From Flavobacteriales bacterium (GTDB lineage: Bacteria; Bacteroidota; Bacteroidia; Palsa-965), in NCBI GenBank assembly GCA_002737665.1, contig NSIF01000009.1, positions 1 through 42,210 of the forward strand: DNA of 42,210 bases, given 5' to 3'. This document shows, in pieces, positions 1-8,977 of the stretch (positions are counted from its first letter, which is position 1; each line of letters opens with the position of its first letter). The translations under genes were made by a program, and so were the position numbers. The notes under the pieces were generated by a model. The model was not told where the DNA came from and did no database searches. It was given only the letters and a program-made list of their open reading frames with translations.

Positions 1-1203
1 ATGCAAGATGAAATTTTTCCAGATAAAGAAAACTTCGGGAGAATTTTCAGAAACAACGCTATCATGTCATCGGAAGGAATTCTTCAAATATCCGCAATCA
101 TGGGCTCTTGTGTTGCCGGTGGTGCCTATTTACCAATCATGAGCGATGAAGCCATGATCGTTGATAAAACAGGAACTATTTTTCTTGCTGGATCTTATTT
201 AGTAAAAGCTGCAATCGGTGAGTCGATAGACAATGAAACTTTAGGCGGTGCAACAACTCATTGTGAAGTTTCAGGTGTGACAGATTACAAATGCAAAGAC
301 GATAAAGATTGTTTAGATCGCATTCGAAATATAATTGATAAAGTTGGTGATTATGATAAAGCTGGATTTAATCGAGCTACTCCTACTCTACCTAAATTAG
401 ATGCTAAAGAGATTCTGGGAATAATCCCCGATTCGCGGGAGAAACCATACGAAATGCGGGAGATAATAAAGCGCTTGGTGGATGATTCAGATTTCGAAGA
501 ATACAAAGAGTTATTTGGCCAATCTATTGTTTGCGGATTGGGAAGAATTGACGGTTGGGCAGTTGGAATTGTTGCGAATCAAAGAACTGTTGTAAAAAGT
601 AAAAAAGGTGAAATGCAATTTGGTGGCGTCATTTATTCTGATTCTGCTGATAAAGCTGCACGATTCATTATGAATTGCAATCAGAAAAAAATTCCATTGG
701 TATTTTTACAGGATGTAACTGGATTCATGGTTGGTTCCCGTTCTGAACAAGGAGGAATTATTAAAGACGGGGCAAAACTCGTGAATGCAATGAGTAATTC
801 AGTTGTTCCTAAATTTACGATCATCATCGGAAATTCATACGGTGCAGGAAATTACGCGATGTGTGGCAAAGCGTTTGATCCAAGGTTGATTGTTGGTTGG
901 CCTACTGCGCAAATTGCCGTAATGGGTGGCGCACAAGCAGCAAAAGTTTTATTGCAAATTCAAGTTAGTTCGTTGAAAACTCAAGGCAAAAAAGAGATTA
1001 GTCCAGAAGAAGAAAAAGAATTATTAGCTAAAATAACAGAAAAATATACTGCTCAAACTTCTCCTTATTATGCCGCAGCCCGTTTGTGGGTAGATAATAT
1101 CATTCATCCACTTGATACGCGCAAATGGATCTCAATGGGCATAGAAGCGGCAAATCATTCGCCAATAAAAAAGCAGTATAACACTGGTATTTTGCAAACC
1201 TAA
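1..1203 (+). CDS. Acyl-CoA carboxylase beta (carboxyltransferase) subunit, 5'-truncated
   Basis: Biotin-dependent carboxyltransferase of the propionyl-/methylcrotonyl-CoA carboxylase type, which moves a carboxyl group from carboxybiotin to an acyl-CoA. The 400 visible residues carry the crotonase-like carboxyltransferase fold: an N-terminal-half oxyanion region (MGSCVAGGAYLP, about residue 35) and a C-terminal half with DVTGFMVGS and GNSYGAGNYAMCG (about 240-290), followed by MGGAQAAKVL. Family members are about 510-540 aa, so some 110-140 residues lie upstream; the ATG at position 1 is probably internal and the frame is open to the window edge. The order of motifs resembles methylcrotonyl-CoA carboxylase beta, but the substrate cannot be fixed from sequence. 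The biotin-carrying alpha subunit is not in the window. It is followed by 110 nt with the thrS promoter. Confidence 0.9.
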   Translation: MQDEIFPDKENFGRIFRNNAIMSSEGILQISAIMGSCVAGGAYLPIMSDEAMIVDKTGTIFLAGSYLVKAAIGESIDNETLGGATTHCEVSGVTDYKCKDDKDCLDRIRNIIDKVGDYDKAGFNRATPTLPKLDAKEILGIIPDSREKPYEMREIIKRLVDDSDFEEYKELFGQSIVCGLGRIDGWAVGIVANQRTVVKSKKGEMQFGGVIYSDSADKAARFIMNCNQKKIPLVFLQDVTGFMVGSRSEQGGIIKDGAKLVNAMSNSVVPKFTIIIGNSYGAGNYAMCGKAFDPRLIVGWPTAQIAVMGGAQAAKVLLQIQVSSLKTQGKKEISPEEEKELLAKITEKYTAQTSPYYAAARLWVDNIIHPLDTRKWISMGIEAANHSPIKKQYNTGILQT

Positions 1204-1259
1204 TAATGCCTAATAAAAAATGAAATCTCATTGGCGGATTAATTTTCATTCTTTTGCCG

Positions 1260-1267
1260 TACATTTG
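1260..1267 (+). promoter_or_regulatory. Candidate thrS promoter -7 element
   Basis: TACATTTG matches the Bacteroidota -7 consensus TAnnTTTG. It lies 46 nt before the thrS ATG. A TTGGCG at 1231-1236 could serve as the -33 element, although the spacing is longer than ideal. A small hairpin (CCTGC 1284-1288, GCAGG 1296-1300) sits in the resulting short leader. Confidence 0.6.
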
Positions 1268-1313
1268 CATCACAACAAACGCCCCTGCTTAGTATGCAGG
1301 ATTAAATAGATAG

Positions 1314-3269
1314 ATGATTAATATTACATTGCCAGATGGTGCCGTTCGTGAATATGAAAATGGTACTACAGCCCTTGAAGTAGCACTTTCAATAAGTGAA
1401 GGGCTTGCACGAAATGTTCTTGGAGCAAAAATTAACGGTGAACTGTGGGATGCCACACGCCCAATTAATGCTGATTCCAACTTACAACTACTAACCTGGA
1501 ATGACCTACAAGGAAAAGAAACAATGTGGCATTCTTCTGCACATTTAATGGCAGAGGCACTTGAATTCTTATACCCAGGAGTGAAGTTCGGAATTGGGCC
1601 ACCTATTGAAACTGGATTTTACTACGATATCGACCTTGGCGACAAAACTCTTTCCTCAGATGATTTTTCTAAAATTGAAAAGAAAATTATCGAGCTTGCA
1701 CAAAAGAAAAATGTTTTTTTAAGAAAAGAAGTTTCAAAGTCAGATGCCATTTCTTATTTCAAAGAAAAAGGAGACGAATACAAACTCGATTTATTGGAAG
1801 GTCTTGAAGATGGAAAAATAACTTTCTATACACAAGGACAATTTACAGATTTATGCCGCGGACCACATATTCCCAATACAGGATTTATTAAAGCGGTAAA
1901 ATTATTGAGTCTTGCTGGTGCTTATTGGCGCGGTGATGAAACAAAAAAACAACTGACTCGAATTTACGGTGTCACTTTTCCAAAGCAAAAAGAGCTTGAC
2001 GAATATTTAGTCATGCTCGAAGAAGCAAAAAAGCGTGACCATAGAAAATTAGGAAGAGAATTGGAATTATTCGCATTCTCAGAAAAAGTAGGAATGGGTT
2101 TACCCTTGTGGTTGCCAAATGGAACTGCCTTACGTGAACGATTACAAAACTTTTTACAAAAAGCACAAATTAAAGCAGGCTATTTGCCTGTTATAACACC
2201 GCACATTGGACACAAGCAATTGTATGTCACTTCTGGGCATTATGAAAAATACGGAAAGGATTCTTTTCAACCAATCAAAACACCACACGAAGGAGAAGAG
2301 TTTTTTTTGAAACCAATGAATTGTCCACACCATTGCGAAATTTATAAAACAAAACCTCGTTCATACAAAGATTTGCCAGTCCGTTACGCTGAATTCGGAA
2401 CCGTATATCGCTACGAACAACACGGAGAATTGCATGGACTAACTCGCGTTCGTGGCTTTACACAAGACGATGCGCATTTATTTTGTCGCCCTGATCAAGT
2501 GAAAGAAGAATTTTGTAAAGTAATTGACTTAGTACTTTATGTTTTTAACGCTTTAGGTTTTAAAGATTATACAGCACAAATTTCATTAAGAGATAAAGTT
2601 GACCGTTCCAAATACATTGGCAGCAATGAGAATTGGGAAAAAGCAGAAAACTCTATTATTGAAGCAGCGGCAGAAAAAGGTTTGAAAACGATTATTGAAT
2701 ATGGTGAAGCAGCTTTCTATGGACCTAAATTAGATTTTATGGTTCGTGATGCTATTGGAAGAAAATGGCAGTTGGGAACTATTCAGGTCGATTACAATTT
2801 ACCTGAGCGATTTGAATTAGAATATACAGGAGCCGACAATCAAAAACATCGTCCAGTAATGATTCATAGAGCACCATTTGGTTCAATGGAGCGATTTGTG
2901 GCTGTATTAATTGAACATTGTGCTGGTAAATTCCCTTTATGGCTAACACCAGAGCAAGTTGGAATTTTACCTATCAGTGATAAGTACATAGACTATGCAT
3001 TGAAAGTTCAAGAAATGCTCAAAATTTCCGATATTCGTGCTTACGTAGATAGTCGATCTGAAAAAATTGGAAAGAAAATTCGTGATACTGAAATTAAAAA
3101 AGTTCCCTACATGCTTATTCTAGGTGAAAAAGAAGAAGCAGATGGAACCGTTTCTGTTAGAAAACAAGGAGACGCAGAACATGGAGACAAAGGAACAATG
3201 ATCGTTTCAGCATTTGCAGATTTAATAAATTTAGAAGTAAAAGAAAGATTAGAATCATTTAATAATTAA
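1314..3269 (+). CDS. thrS: Threonine--tRNA ligase
   Basis: Cytoplasmic class II aminoacyl-tRNA synthetase that charges tRNA-Thr. All domains of the full-length bacterial enzyme are present in 651 aa: TGS (about 1-60), the editing/SAD domain with the HxxxH motif (HSSAH, residues 73-77), the catalytic core with motif 2 region and the zinc ligand Cys337 in [10 protein letters not shown], motif 3 around [11 protein letters not shown], and the C-terminal anticodon-binding domain (about 540-645). The ATG at 1314 gives the expected TGS start (MINITLPDG). infC begins only 31 nt after the stop with no terminator between them, so thrS and infC are probably cotranscribed, as in many bacteria. Confidence 0.98.
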   Translation: MINITLPDGAVREYENGTTALEVALSISEGLARNVLGAKINGELWDATRPINADSNLQLLTWNDLQGKETMWHSSAHLMAEALEFLYPGVKFGIGPPIETGFYYDIDLGDKTLSSDDFSKIEKKIIELAQKKNVFLRKEVSKSDAISYFKEKGDEYKLDLLEGLEDGKITFYTQGQFTDLCRGPHIPNTGFIKAVKLLSLAGAYWRGDETKKQLTRIYGVTFPKQKELDEYLVMLEEAKKRDHRKLGRELELFAFSEKVGMGLPLWLPNGTALRERLQNFLQKAQIKAGYLPVITPHIGHKQLYVTSGHYEKYGKDSFQPIKTPHEGEEFFLKPMNCPHHCEIYKTKPRSYKDLPVRYAEFGTVYRYEQHGELHGLTRVRGFTQDDAHLFCRPDQVKEEFCKVIDLVLYVFNALGFKDYTAQISLRDKVDRSKYIGSNENWEKAENSIIEAAAEKGLKTIIEYGEAAFYGPKLDFMVRDAIGRKWQLGTIQVDYNLPERFELEYTGADNQKHRPVMIHRAPFGSMERFVAVLIEHCAGKFPLWLTPEQVGILPISDKYIDYALKVQEMLKISDIRAYVDSRSEKIGKKIRDTEIKKVPYMLILGEKEEADGTVSVRKQGDAEHGDKGTMIVSAFADLINLEVKERLESFNN

Positions 3270-3290
3270 CTGAAGTTTAACTAAAAACCC

Positions 3291-3303
3291 GGAGGTCACA
3301 ATC
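3291..3303 (+). promoter_or_regulatory. infC: Strong Shine-Dalgarno plus ATC start of infC
   Basis: GGAGGT (3291-3296) lies four bases before ATC (3301-3303), the first codon of an open frame that continues into the IF-3 core. Most genes in this window lack a recognisable Shine-Dalgarno sequence, so this one stands out and argues for initiation here. Confidence 0.7.
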
Positions 3304-3909
3304 GCAGCTCCTTTTAACCCAAACAACCGCCCACGTCCGTTCACCCCAACCGGTCCTCGTCCGCCTTTTCAGCGTGGAGCAAGAATGCCAAGAAAAGAAG
3401 ATCTTCACCGTATCAATGAAAAAATTCGTGACGTTACGAATGTGCGCGTAGTTGGTGAAGGAGTCGAACAAGGATTATTCTCCATTGAAAAAGCACTAGA
3501 AATTGCAAAAGAAGCTGGTCTCGATTTGGTGGAAATTGTTCCCAACGCAGATCCTCCAGTTTGTCGCGTAGTAGAATATAAAAAGTTTCTTTACGAGCAA
3601 AAAAAGAAACAAAAAGAAATGAAATCCAAAGCGACGAAAGTAGTCGTGAAAGAAATTCGTTTCGGTCCACACACAGATGACCATGATTTTAATTTCAAGA
3701 AAAATCACGCCATAAAATTCCTCGAAGCAGGTGCAAAGGTGAAAGCTTATGTTATGTTCCGAGGGCGTACCATCGTATTTAAACAACAAGGAGAAATTCT
3801 TCTTTTGAAATTCGCACAGGAAGTAGAAGAAGTTGGGAAAGTGGAGCAATTGCCACTTTTAGAGGGTAAGCGTATGTTTATGTTATTGGCGCCAAAAAAG
3901 AAAAAGTAA
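3301..3909 (+). CDS. infC: Translation initiation factor IF-3, probable ATC start
   Basis: IF-3 binds the 30S subunit, prevents premature 50S joining and checks the start codon. The core from the ATG at 3385 (174 aa) has both IF-3 domains: N-terminal ([20 protein letters not shown]) and C-terminal ([31 protein letters not shown]). The frame stays open upstream to an ATC at 3301, preceded by an unusually good Shine-Dalgarno sequence, GGAGGT at 3291-3296. No comparable ribosome site precedes ATG 3385. Starting at ATC adds 28 residues rich in Pro, Arg and Asn, a kind of basic extension that fits Bacteroidota IF-3. Rare AUU/AUC starts in infC are known from other bacteria, where IF-3 represses its own mRNA by rejecting them. 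The start choice is my inference; the gene identity is secure. Confidence 0.93.
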   Translation: MAAPFNPNNRPRPFTPTGPRPPFQRGARMPRKEDLHRINEKIRDVTNVRVVGEGVEQGLFSIEKALEIAKEAGLDLVEIVPNADPPVCRVVEYKKFLYEQKKKQKEMKSKATKVVVKEIRFGPHTDDHDFNFKKNHAIKFLEAGAKVKAYVMFRGRTIVFKQQGEILLLKFAQEVEEVGKVEQLPLLEGKRMFMLLAPKKKK

Positions 3910-3927
3910 TTAATAATCTAAATTAAG

Positions 3928-3980
3928 AAATTGGGAAGTTTTGGTTTGAAGGCCAATAGCTCCCAATTTTTATTTTACAG
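3928..3980 (+). terminator. Terminator after infC
   Basis: AAATTGGGA (3928-3936) pairs with TCCCAATTT (3961-3969); an inner TTGG/CCAA pair (3941-3944 and 3953-3956) extends the stem. A T-rich tail follows. It ends thrS-infC and separates it from rpmI-rplT, which has its own promoter. Confidence 0.6.
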
Positions 3981-4065
3981 CAGTCCATTTTAGAACTATT
4001 TCATCAAAATAGACCGAATTCTACACTTTTCAAATTCGAAATCCCCTATATTAAAAGTATTTTCC

Positions 4066-4073
4066 TACATTTG
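4066..4073 (+). promoter_or_regulatory. Candidate rpmI-rplT promoter -7 element
   Basis: TACATTTG is a full match to TAnnTTTG, 51 nt before the rpmI start. It explains why a terminator can precede these ribosomal genes. Confidence 0.6.
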
Positions 4074-4076
4074 CAC

Positions 4077-4099
4077 CCCGTTAGGAATGGACCTACGGG
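4077..4099 (+). promoter_or_regulatory. Stem-loop at the 5' end of the rpmI-rplT transcript
   Basis: CCCG (4077-4080) and TAGG (4082-4085) pair with CCTA (4092-4095) and CGGG (4096-4099) around a six-base loop, leaving one bulged T at 4081. The hairpin begins within a few bases of the transcription start predicted from the -7 element. It could stabilise the message or be part of a ribosomal-protein autoregulatory leader. The function is inferred. Confidence 0.45.
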
Positions 4100-4116
4100 A
4101 AAACAAGAATAGTTTT

Positions 4117-4311
4117 ATGCCAAAGATGAAAACCAATTCCAGTGCTAAGAAGAGATTCAAGATCACTGGGTCGGGTAAAATCAAGCGTAAACATGCCTAC
4201 AAGCGTCACATTCTTACAAAAAAAGGAACGAAGCAAAAGCGTCGTTTAGCTAAAAGCGGACTAGTATCTAAACAAGATACAAACAACGTGAAAGCACTCC
4301 TTTGCATGTAG
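4117..4311 (+). CDS. rpmI: 50S ribosomal protein L35
   Basis: Small, very basic large-subunit protein of 64 aa. It shows the typical [15 protein letters not shown] start, the [13 protein letters not shown] centre and the [10 protein letters not shown] segment. I chose ATG 4117 because it gives the family's usual N-terminus and length; an in-frame ATG at 4087 would add ten residues and falls inside the leader hairpin. rplT follows 113 nt later in the usual order infC, rpmI, rplT. The spacer holds no convincing terminator, so the two genes probably share a transcript. Confidence 0.96.
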   Translation: MPKMKTNSSAKKRFKITGSGKIKRKHAYKRHILTKKGTKQKRRLAKSGLVSKQDTNNVKALLCM

Positions 4312-4424
4312 AATTACGCAAAAGCAGTTTCACTGGTTTATTCGAAAAACATTAAGTTAAACCCGGTTCTCAAGCATTAAAGTTCTCTTCAATGAGACGC
4401 TGACAGCCAAAACGAAAAAAAGAA

Positions 4425-4769
4425 ATGCCAAGAAGTGTCAATCACGTAGCTTCCCGTGCAAAACGGAAGAAGGTCCTCAAAATGACTAAAGGTTATTTTG
4501 GAGCCCGCAAAAATGTTTGGACCGTAGCAAAAAACACCCTTGAAAAAGGTCTTGTTTACGCCTACAGAGATCGCAAACAAAAGAAACGCAACTTTCGCTC
4601 ACTTTGGATTCAGCGTATCAACGCAGGTGTTCGTGAACACGGATTATCTTACTCGCAATTTATAGATATGGCGAACAAGAAAGGCGTTACTTTGAACCGT
4701 AAAACATTAGCTGATTTGGCGATGAATCACCCGGAAGCATTTGCAGCTGTAATTAATTCTGTAAAATAG
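4425..4769 (+). CDS. rplT: 50S ribosomal protein L20
   Basis: Large-subunit assembly protein of 114 aa, the normal length. The N-terminus [19 protein letters not shown] and the central [10 protein letters not shown] and [18 protein letters not shown] motifs are diagnostic. L20 binds 23S rRNA early in assembly and in several bacteria represses the infC-rpmI-rplT message. A strong hairpin terminator follows 21 nt after the stop. Confidence 0.98.
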   Translation: MPRSVNHVASRAKRKKVLKMTKGYFGARKNVWTVAKNTLEKGLVYAYRDRKQKKRNFRSLWIQRINAGVREHGLSYSQFIDMANKKGVTLNRKTLADLAMNHPEAFAAVINSVK

Positions 4770-4790
4770 CCAATTCTATTTCATACAATA

Positions 4791-4822
4791 AAAAAAGCGT
4801 TTCATTTTGAAACGCTTTTTTT
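4791..4822. terminator. Bidirectional terminator between rplT and fabI
   Basis: AAAAAAGCGTTTC (4791-4803) and GAAACGCTTTTTT (4809-4821) form a 13-bp stem with a five-base loop. T-runs lie on both sides, so it can end rplT (+) and fabI (-). Confidence 0.88.
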
Positions 4823-4839
4823 ATTGGTAAAAATTTTAA

Positions 4840-5655
4840 TTACTTTTTCGAAACCATTTCCATTACTTCATTACTAACACCAGTCATGGAATAACCTCCA
4901 TCATGAAATAAATTTTGCATGGTAACCATTCTACTTAAATCGGAAAACATTAGTATGCAATAATTGGCGCAGTCTTCTGCAGTGGCATTTCCCAAAGGAG
5001 ATAATTTTTGTGCATAATCATAAAAATCTTCAAACCCTTTTATTCCACTTCCTGCTGTTGTTTTGGTAGGAGATTGTGAAATGGTATTGACACGAACATT
5101 TTTATGCTTGCCATAATGATAACCGAAACTGCGTGCAATAGACTCAAGCATTGCTTTCGCATCAGCCATATCTGTATAAAAAGAAAAAGTTCTTTGCGAA
5201 GCAATGTAAGAAAGGCCAACTACAGAACCCCATTCGTTCATCGCATCCAATTGATAAGCCGCTGACATCATTTTATGAAATGACATTGAACTTACATCGA
5301 CTGATTTCATGTAGTAATCATAATTCAATTCTGGGTATGGAATATTTTTACGAATATTCGCTGACATGCCAATTGAATGTAAAACAAAATCAATTTTACC
5401 TCCAAGAATTTCCTGTGATTGGGTGAATAAATTTTTCAATTCATCCATGTTTGTTGCATCAGCAGGAATAATTTTAGAACCTGTTTTTTCAGCAAGTTTA
5501 TTTATTTCTCCCATGCGCATAGCAATCGGAGCGTTGGTAAGAGTAAAGATTGCTCCTTCTTCGTGTGCTTTCTCGGCAACTTTCCATGCGATAGAGTTAG
5601 CATCGAGTGCGCCGGAGATAATACCGCGTTTTCCTTTCAAAAGATTATATGACAT
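4840..5655 (-). CDS. fabI: Enoyl-[acyl-carrier-protein] reductase (NADH)
   Basis: Short-chain dehydrogenase-type reductase that completes each fatty-acid elongation cycle by reducing trans-2-enoyl-ACP. The protein is 271 aa, within the family's 255-275 range. It opens with the divergent FabI nucleotide motif (GKRGIISGALDANSIAWKVA) rather than the classical SDR glycine motif, has the HSIG segment after strand 4, and carries the FabI-type Y-x6-K dyad at Tyr160 and Lys167, with Tyr150 as the second conserved tyrosine. It stands alone on the minus strand with its own promoter at 5675-5682. Part of the gene and its upstream region recurs, rearranged, at 8930-9035. Confidence 0.96.
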   Translation of the reverse strand: MSYNLLKGKRGIISGALDANSIAWKVAEKAHEEGAIFTLTNAPIAMRMGEINKLAEKTGSKIIPADATNMDELKNLFTQSQEILGGKIDFVLHSIGMSANIRKNIPYPELNYDYYMKSVDVSSMSFHKMMSAAYQLDAMNEWGSVVGLSYIASQRTFSFYTDMADAKAMLESIARSFGYHYGKHKNVRVNTISQSPTKTTAGSGIKGFEDFYDYAQKLSPLGNATAEDCANYCILMFSDLSRMVTMQNLFHDGGYSMTGVSNEVMEMVSKK

Positions 5656-5661
5656 AAATTA

Positions 5662-5726
5662 GTTTATTGGTTAACAAAGATAAAGAGAATACGATAGGAA
5701 AAACTCATAATTTCGATTTTGCTTTT
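5662..5726. repeat. 65-bp direct repeat, left copy (fabI upstream region)
   Basis: This segment, which begins just upstream of fabI and contains its -7 element, recurs in the same orientation at 8971-9035. By eye there are about five mismatches, clustered at 5702-5707, and no length change. The two copies bracket about 3.2 kb holding two secreted-protein genes. No transposase or terminal inverted repeats are present. Confidence 0.85.
5675..5682 (-). promoter_or_regulatory. Candidate fabI promoter -7 element
   Basis: On the minus strand this reads TATCTTTG, an exact TAnnTTTG match, about 20 nt before the fabI ATG. It lies inside the 65-bp direct repeat, so an orphan copy exists at 8984-8991. 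Confidence 0.6.
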
Positions 5727-5742
5727 GTCTGACTGAGTTTTT

Positions 5743-5908
5743 TGCCGCTTTGGCTTGGGATAATGATGGACTTGGAAATTTTCTTTTTATGGGGCATCCC
5801 GCTTTTAACGCCGACCACTCTTTTTATTGTGGATTGGCAACAAATGTGACTGATGCTAAAACAACGCAAATTTCAATCAACAATAAATTTAATTTTTGCT
5901 TTTCCTGA
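5743..5908 (+). pseudogene. Fragment of an S74/tail-fibre-like gene (partial copy of 7252-7350)
   Basis: Bases 5743-5841 match 7252-7350 with only two differences that I can see (5752 and 5833), and they keep the same reading frame (ALAWDNDGLGNFLFMGHPAF). After 5841 the similarity stops abruptly; the frame runs on to TGA at 5906-5908 with unrelated residues. There is no start codon with a signal peptide. It is a leftover piece of a second copy of the gene at 6917-8896, lying just downstream of the left 65-bp repeat. Confidence 0.75.
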
Positions 5909-5947
5909 ATTATTGGCGTAAATTTCTCTTTCATTTAGTTTCTGCTC

Positions 5948-6904
5948 ATGCAAAAAATAATTTTCATATTTTCTTTTATACTGTTTGCGAATTTTTCTTT
6001 TGCACAAATAAATCTTGTGCCTAATCCGAGTTTTGAGGATACTATTGGGTGTCCTCAAGGTTATCCTGATCTGGATACGAAATGTCAATTCTGGAAATCT
6101 TTTCGCGCAACTCCTGATTATTACAATAATTGTTCCCAAGCATGTGGTTTCTATAATCAGGGTGGATTCCAGCAACCAAATACTGGAGTAGCTTATGCAG
6201 GTTTTAATATGTATCTAACCACTTTGCCGAATGCTAGTGAACAGATTGGTGTTCAACTGTTATCACCATTGATTATGGGTACCAAATATTATCTCTCATT
6301 TTATGTTTCCAATGCCTATAATCCCTTAATAACAAATATAGCTTGCAATAATATAGGTTTATTGCTGACTACTTATCAATATTCAGACCCCAACGGAGCA
6401 TTTTCGTTACCGGATACTTGCACTATTCAAACAAGTGCAATTATTTCAGACACTATTAAGTGGACCAAAATATCAGGTTCATTTGTTGCTGATTCTAACT
6501 ACCAATATCTTATTATTGGTGGTTTTTATAATGACAGTTATCTGGATACTATTCAATACCCAAATATAGTCGGTCCGTATGACGCTTATTACTATTTAGA
6601 TGATGTATGCGTAACAACCGATTCATTATTTAATGAAAACTGGATTGGCGTAAACGATTTTAATAATATTCTGAATCAAATTAATTTATTTCCTAATCCA
6701 TCGTCTGATTTCATTAATATAGAATCAGGGGTTAACTTACAGCAGATTCAGCTCGTAAATAATCTTGGTCAAATTTTATTTTCCATTGAAACATCTAGTT
6801 TTCTCTATTCTTTTTCCATTAAAGAAATTCCTGCGGGAATTTACTTCCTCACTGTAAAAACAAAAAAATCTTATTCAACATCAATCATTAGTATCATTCA
6901 CTAA
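5948..6904 (+). CDS. Secreted protein with T9SS C-terminal sorting domain
   Basis: Exported protein of 318 aa with a clear signal peptide (first 20 residues, ending FANFSFAQ). After it comes a segment beginning NLVPNPSFED, a motif that often opens a jelly-roll domain in Bacteroidota surface proteins. The last 75 residues are a type A T9SS sorting domain (LFPNPSSDFINIE, IPAGIYFLTVKT), which directs passage through the outer membrane by the type IX system. Several Cys pairs suggest disulfides outside the cell. I cannot assign a function. It lies 12 nt upstream of the next gene in the same direction, within the patch bracketed by the 65-bp repeats. Confidence 0.85.
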   Translation: MQKIIFIFSFILFANFSFAQINLVPNPSFEDTIGCPQGYPDLDTKCQFWKSFRATPDYYNNCSQACGFYNQGGFQQPNTGVAYAGFNMYLTTLPNASEQIGVQLLSPLIMGTKYYLSFYVSNAYNPLITNIACNNIGLLLTTYQYSDPNGAFSLPDTCTIQTSAIISDTIKWTKISGSFVADSNYQYLIIGGFYNDSYLDTIQYPNIVGPYDAYYYLDDVCVTTDSLFNENWIGVNDFNNILNQINLFPNPSSDFINIESGVNLQQIQLVNNLGQILFSIETSSFLYSFSIKEIPAGIYFLTVKTKKSYSTSIISIIH

Positions 6905-6916
6905 ACCTAAACAAAC

Positions 6917-8896
6917 ATGAAAAATACCCTACAGATAATGGTAATTTCCATTCCTATTCTACTATAAAATCTCAAAACTGAAGCACAGGTTACAGTACCT
7001 GCGAATGCTGGATTTCCAGCTGCCTATGTTGGATGGGACGCTCTACAACTTTTTCCTTTAACCGTTGCGCACAAAGGTGATTTTCCGATTAACTTTCAAA
7101 CGAACGGTTCTCAACGGATGACGATTATGAATACTACTGGTTACGTAGGCATCCGCACAGCCAGTCCAATCTTTCCTTTAGATGTTCGTGCTGATGGTGC
7201 TAACAATGTTACAGCAAGCGGTTGGAAAGCCGGAATTCATTTATCGAACCATGCCGCTTTAGCTTGGGATAATGATGGACTTGGAAATTTTCTTTTTATG
7301 GGGCATCCCGCTTTTAACGCCGACCACTCTTTTTATTGTGGTTTGGCAACCGGCTTGGGATTAGCATCCGTTCCAAATTATGTATATCGTATAGTTGACA
7401 TTCCACAACCAATATTTACTTCCCCGAATTCTGGCGATATGCAGTTTTTTCATTGGGTGACAATTTTTAAACCAGGTCCATTTATTTCTGACGCCGATCA
7501 GCGATTCGGAGTGAATACACTAAGACCTGACAATACCATTGAAATAAATACACCAGCCCCAACATTGCCAGTACCTCCCCCAGCTTTAAATCCGTCTCTT
7601 GGATTCAGCACGCTTAATGGCTATACACTTACAAGTACAGGTTATAGTGGTTTACGTTTTTCTGATTTAACTTCTGCTTCAGTTCCGGTTTCACCTGCTC
7701 CAAGTAACAATGTTTTATCTGTTTCAAGTAATGGTGATGTTATTCTTGTTCCTGCGGGAGGCGGTGGTGCACTAGGAACCTGCGCTGCACCGACAACTTT
7801 TGCGCCGAATGTTCATGGTGCAATTGATTTAACCAACAATAATAATTTTTATTTTATAGGAAACGGCGCAGGAATAGCTTGGAATAATGTTGTGATAGGA
7901 AGAAACTGCACTGTGCCGCTTGCAAAACTTGATGTGTTGCAAAATTCAGGATCGCCATCGCCATCTGGAAGTATTGGTATTAATGTTGAGAATACGGATT
8001 CAAGCAGTAACACTCCTGCAACATCGGTAGTGGGTATTAGATCAGTTATGCCGAATTCTTTTGATAATTTTCGAATAGCGGGTTTGTTTGATGCTCCCGT
8101 AGGTGCGGTCGGTATTGGAACTGCAATTTTTGTACCTCAAAATGGAGGAAAAGTAAGTATAGGATATCCATCGCCCTATTTCAATACGCCTGGGCTACTC
8201 GAGGTGAATGGCCCCATTTATATGAGTGGATTGTTGGTAACAGCCTCAGACGAAAGTTGGAAAACAAACATCACCAACATTGACAGTGCTACTGCTAAAA
8301 TAAAAAAACTCAACGGCATATATTATTACTGGGATACGATCAATAATCCTACTATGAATTTTGAAAGTCGCCGACAAGTGGGTTTCGTTGCCCAGAATGT
8401 TGATTCTGTACTTCCTGAACTTGTTCGCACTGATGCAAACGGAAAGAAATATGTTGTTTATGATAGAGTGGTCGCACTTCTTGCTGAAGGTATGAAAGAG
8501 CAACAACTCAAAATGGACAGTCTTACACAAGCAATTATTGCAATGCAATCGCAAATCAATTCCTGTTGCAATTCAAATGAAAGAACACAAAACCCAAACA
8601 ATAATCAAACAGACGTCACACTCACAAATGCCGAAAGCGTTGTATTAAATCAAAACGTCCCGAATCCATTCGCAGAACAAACTACAATTACTTACAATCT
8701 TCCGGAATCAGTTCAGAAAGCGCAACTGTTGTTTTATGATGCAACCGGAAAATTAATAAAATCAGTTGATCTCACAGCCCGCGGAAACGGACAAATAAAT
8801 GTTTTCGCAAATGATTTGAGCAATGGAATTTATTCTTACGCCTTAGTTGTGGATGGGCAAATTGCGGACACCAAACGAATGGTGAAAACAAATTAG
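6917..8896 (+). pseudogene. Chaperone-of-endosialidase (peptidase S74) / T9SS cargo gene with nonsense codon in signal peptide
   Basis: The frame opens at ATG 6917 with MKNTLQIMVISIPILL, hits TAA at 6965-6967, and then stays open in the same frame through an internal ATG at 7118 to 8896. Without the stop it would be a 659-aa surface protein: signal peptide, a long region of short repeats typical of tail-fibre-like proteins (GYVGIRTASPIFPLDVRA), an intramolecular chaperone domain of the S74 type (from SDESWKTNI, about 8250, to VVALLAEGMKEQQ, which contains the Ser and Lys positions used for self-cleavage in this family), and a T9SS sorting domain (NVPNPFAEQTTITYNLP to the end). Starting at 7118 would give 592 aa with no signal peptide, so export would fail. 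It is either a young pseudogene or a sequencing error at one base. Confidence 0.75.
7252..7350 (+). repeat. 99-bp segment duplicated at 5743-5841
   Basis: This is the source or sister copy of the gene fragment downstream of the left 65-bp repeat, with two mismatches over 99 bp. Such high identity implies a recent duplication. Confidence 0.85.
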
Positions 8897-8929
8897 TTTC
8901 GATACCTGCATGCCATAGTACAAGACAGC

Positions 8930-8977
8930 GCATCAGCAGGAATAAATTTTAGAACCTGTTTTTTCAGCAAGTTTATT
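8930..8977 (-). pseudogene. fabI fragment
   Basis: Bases 8930-8977 match the inside of fabI (5456-5503) apart from one extra A. At AGTTTATT the match jumps to the fabI upstream region (5661 onward). That eight-base string occurs at both parental sites (5496-5503 and 5661-5668), so this copy looks like a duplicate that lost about 165 bp by recombination at microhomology. Confidence 0.8.

Noticed and set aside
4087-4116. Ten-residue extension of L35
   Set aside because: It overlaps the leader hairpin and is absent from the usual L35 N-terminus.
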